The notes beneath the pieces were generated by a model. The model made no database searches. It saw nothing but the letters and a program-made list of their open reading frames with translations, and had not been told where the DNA came from. From the NCBI RefSeq assembly GCF_051650185.1, contig NZ_JBOFIN010000153.1:1-5744 (forward strand): a stretch of DNA of 5,744 bases. Reading direction: 5' to 3'. Position numbers and translations under genes: made by a program. Below are positions 4,148-5,744 of this stretch, piece by piece. Position 1 is the first letter of the stretch; every line of letters begins with the position of its first letter. The DNA comes from Scandinavium sp051650185. GTDB taxonomy: Bacteria; Pseudomonadota; Gammaproteobacteria; Enterobacterales; Enterobacteriaceae.

Positions 4148-5692
4148 ATGTCTGATACTAAAAAACCGATGGTACTGGTGATTCTGGATGGCTACGGCTA
4201 CCGCGAAGACCAGCAGGATAACGCGATTTTCAACGCGAAAACGCCGGTCATGGATGCCCTGTGGGCCAAGCGCCCCCACACGCTGATTGACGCCTCCGGC
4301 CTGGAAGTCGGTCTGCCAGACCGCCAGATGGGTAACTCCGAAGTGGGTCACGTCAACCTGGGCGCGGGCCGTATCGTGTATCAGGACCTGACGCGTCTGG
4401 ACGTCGAAATTAAAGAACGTACGTTCTTTGAAAACAGCGTGCTGGCGGGTGCGGTTGATAAAGCGGTTGCCGCTGGCAAAGCCGTTCACATCATGGGCCT
4501 GCTGTCTGCCGGTGGCGTTCACAGCCACGAAGACCACATCCTGGCAATGGTAGAACTGGCGGCGCAGCGCGGTGCTGAAAAAATCTACCTGCACGCCTTC
4601 CTCGATGGCCGCGATACTCCGCCACGTAGCGCAAAATCCTCTCTGGCAACCTTTGAAGAGAAATTCGCCGCGCTGGGCAAAGGCCGCGTAGCGTCTATCG
4701 TAGGTCGTTACTTCGCGATGGACCGTGACAACCGCTGGGATCGCGTTGAGCAGGCCTATGACCTGATGACGCTGGCGAAAGGTGAATTCCAGTTCAACAC
4801 CGCAGTGGAAGGTCTGGAAGCCGCCTATGCTCGCGACGAAAACGACGAATTCGTGAAAGCGACCGTTATCCGCGCTGAAGGCCAGGCTGACGCAGCCATG
4901 GAAGACGGCGATGCGCTGATCTTCATGAACTTCCGTGCCGACCGTGCTCGTGAAATCACCCGTGCTTTCGTGGACAAAGGCTTTGACGGCTTCGCGCGTA
5001 AGAAAGTGGTCAATCTCGACTACATCATGCTGACCCAATACGCGGCAGATATCGATGCTCCTTGCGCATACCCACCGGCTTCTCTCGAGAACACCTTTGG
5101 TGAGTGGATGGCGAAGAACGACAAAACGCAGCTGCGCATTTCTGAAACCGAGAAATATGCACACGTCACCTTCTTCTTCAACGGCGGCGTAGAAGAGTCG
5201 TTCGCAGGTGAAGAACGCATTCTGATTAACTCCCCGAAAGTCGCGACCTACGATCTGCAGCCAGAAATGAGCTCTGCGGAGCTGACCGAAAAACTGGTTG
5301 GTGCGATCAAAGGCGGCAAATTCGACGCCATTATCTGTAACTATCCGAACGGCGATATGGTCGGCCATACCGGCGTGATGGAAGCGGCAGTAAAAGCTAT
5401 CGAAGCGCTGGATCACTGCATTGATGAAGTGAGCAAGGCTGTCGAATCCGTTGGCGGCCAGCTGCTGATCACCGCAGACCACGGCAACGCCGAGCAAATG
5501 CGCGACCCGTCCACCGGCCAGGCGCACACCGCGCACACCAACCTGCCGGTTCCGCTGATCTACGTTGGCGGCAAAGCGGTGAAAGCGGTTGAAGGCGGTA
5601 AGCTCTCTGATATCGCACCGACCATGCTGACGCTGATGGGGATGGAAATCCCGCAAGAGATGACTGGCAAGCCGCTGTTCATCGTGGAATAA
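4148..5692 (+). CDS. gpmM: 2,3-bisphosphoglycerate-independent phosphoglycerate mutase
   Basis: GpmM (also gpmI, yibO) interconverts 3- and 2-phosphoglycerate in glycolysis and gluconeogenesis through a phosphoserine intermediate, using two manganese ions. The 514 residues equal the E. coli length. Metal ligands and active-site residues all appear at E. coli positions: Asp14, the phosphorylated Ser64 (GNSEVGH), His125, Arg155-Asp156, Arg187, Arg193, Arg263 and Arg266 (NFRADR), Lys336, Asp403, His407, Asp444-His445 (ADHGN) and His463. The N- and C-terminal alkaline-phosphatase-like domain flanks the phosphotransferase domain. I start at the ATG at 4148, 7 nt after AGAGGT; a GTG at 4127 would add seven residues not seen in the family and would lie upstream of that ribosome-binding site. 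Codon use is strongly biased, as in highly expressed genes. It diverges from yibN and precedes the expected envC. Confidence 0.98.
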   Translation: MSDTKKPMVLVILDGYGYREDQQDNAIFNAKTPVMDALWAKRPHTLIDASGLEVGLPDRQMGNSEVGHVNLGAGRIVYQDLTRLDVEIKERTFFENSVLAGAVDKAVAAGKAVHIMGLLSAGGVHSHEDHILAMVELAAQRGAEKIYLHAFLDGRDTPPRSAKSSLATFEEKFAALGKGRVASIVGRYFAMDRDNRWDRVEQAYDLMTLAKGEFQFNTAVEGLEAAYARDENDEFVKATVIRAEGQADAAMEDGDALIFMNFRADRAREITRAFVDKGFDGFARKKVVNLDYIMLTQYAADIDAPCAYPPASLENTFGEWMAKNDKTQLRISETEKYAHVTFFFNGGVEESFAGEERILINSPKVATYDLQPEMSSAELTEKLVGAIKGGKFDAIICNYPNGDMVGHTGVMEAAVKAIEALDHCIDEVSKAVESVGGQLLITADHGNAEQMRDPSTGQAHTAHTNLPVPLIYVGGKAVKAVEGGKLSDIAPTMLTLMGMEIPQEMTGKPLFIVE

Positions 5693-5701
5693 TCCCTCCC
5701 C

Positions 5702-5744
5702 ATGAGGGGAAAGGCGATTTTTTCAAATACATGGATCGCGACGG
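5702..5744 (+). CDS. envC: Possible extended N-terminus or leader of envC, cut by the window edge
   Basis: An open frame starts at ATG 5702, ten bases after the gpmM stop, and reads MRGKAIFSNTWIAT to the window end. In E. coli, envC (murein hydrolase activator at the septum) follows the mutase gene. From memory, older annotations began it at a similar MRGKAI start, whereas the accepted start lies further downstream at MTRAVKPRRF. No good ribosome-binding site precedes 5702. The real envC start therefore probably lies beyond the window, and this stretch may be only its untranslated leader. The assignment rests mainly on gene order. Confidence 0.3.
   Translation, partial: MRGKAIFSNTWIAT

Noticed and set aside
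3935..5656. Minus-strand 573-aa ORF as a real gene
   Set aside because: It lies wholly antisense to gpmM for most of its length, in the register that codon bias keeps open. It has no recognisable domain, and its composition is rich in His, Arg, Phe and Val as expected of an antisense shadow.
5694..5723. Intrinsic terminator after gpmM (CCCTC/GAGGG hairpin and a T6 run)
   Set aside because: The stem is only five base pairs and the T-run begins about nine bases after it. gpmM is normally followed by envC in the same direction, so termination here is unlikely.

Overview
The window is a stretch of enterobacterial core chromosome. Seven complete genes match Escherichia coli K-12 proteins closely in length and in key residues (trmL, cysE, gpsA, secB, grxC, yibN, gpmM), and they lie in the E. 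coli order. Residue differences throughout, and a GrxC active site reading CPFC where E. coli has CPYC, suggest a relative such as Enterobacter, Leclercia or Lelliottia rather than E. coli. The genus is an inference from memory; the family is secure.

Layout. Positions 1-135 are the end of an IS481-family insertion sequence whose transposase gene runs off the left edge on the minus strand. A GC-rich palindromic intergenic repeat follows (about 142-196), then trmL (plus, 242-715). Two inverted REP units form a BIME (722-787) where trmL and cysE converge. A five-gene minus-strand cluster follows, transcribed yibN > grxC > secB > gpsA > cysE (3900 down to 793). Its gaps are 17 nt (yibN-grxC), 19 nt (grxC-secB), a 1-nt TGATG overlap (secB-gpsA) and 79 nt (gpsA-cysE); the last gap contains a hairpin. 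A 247-nt divergent intergenic region (3901-4147) separates this cluster from gpmM (plus, 4148-5692). The right edge holds the leader, or an alternative extended start, of what is normally envC.

How the genes relate. The minus-strand cluster combines cell-envelope and thiol functions: a membrane-anchored rhodanese-fold protein, glutaredoxin 3, the SecB export chaperone, glycerol-3-phosphate dehydrogenase (phospholipid backbone) and serine acetyltransferase (first step of cysteine synthesis). trmL is a tRNA wobble-base methyltransferase and gpmM a glycolytic mutase.

I see no new multi-gene system here. The less ordinary points are the IS481 end with two 20-bp boxes at 23-bp period beside a palindromic repeat, a YibN with no cysteine at all, the CPFC glutaredoxin, the hairpin before cysE, and a very long antisense frame across gpmM that codon bias explains.
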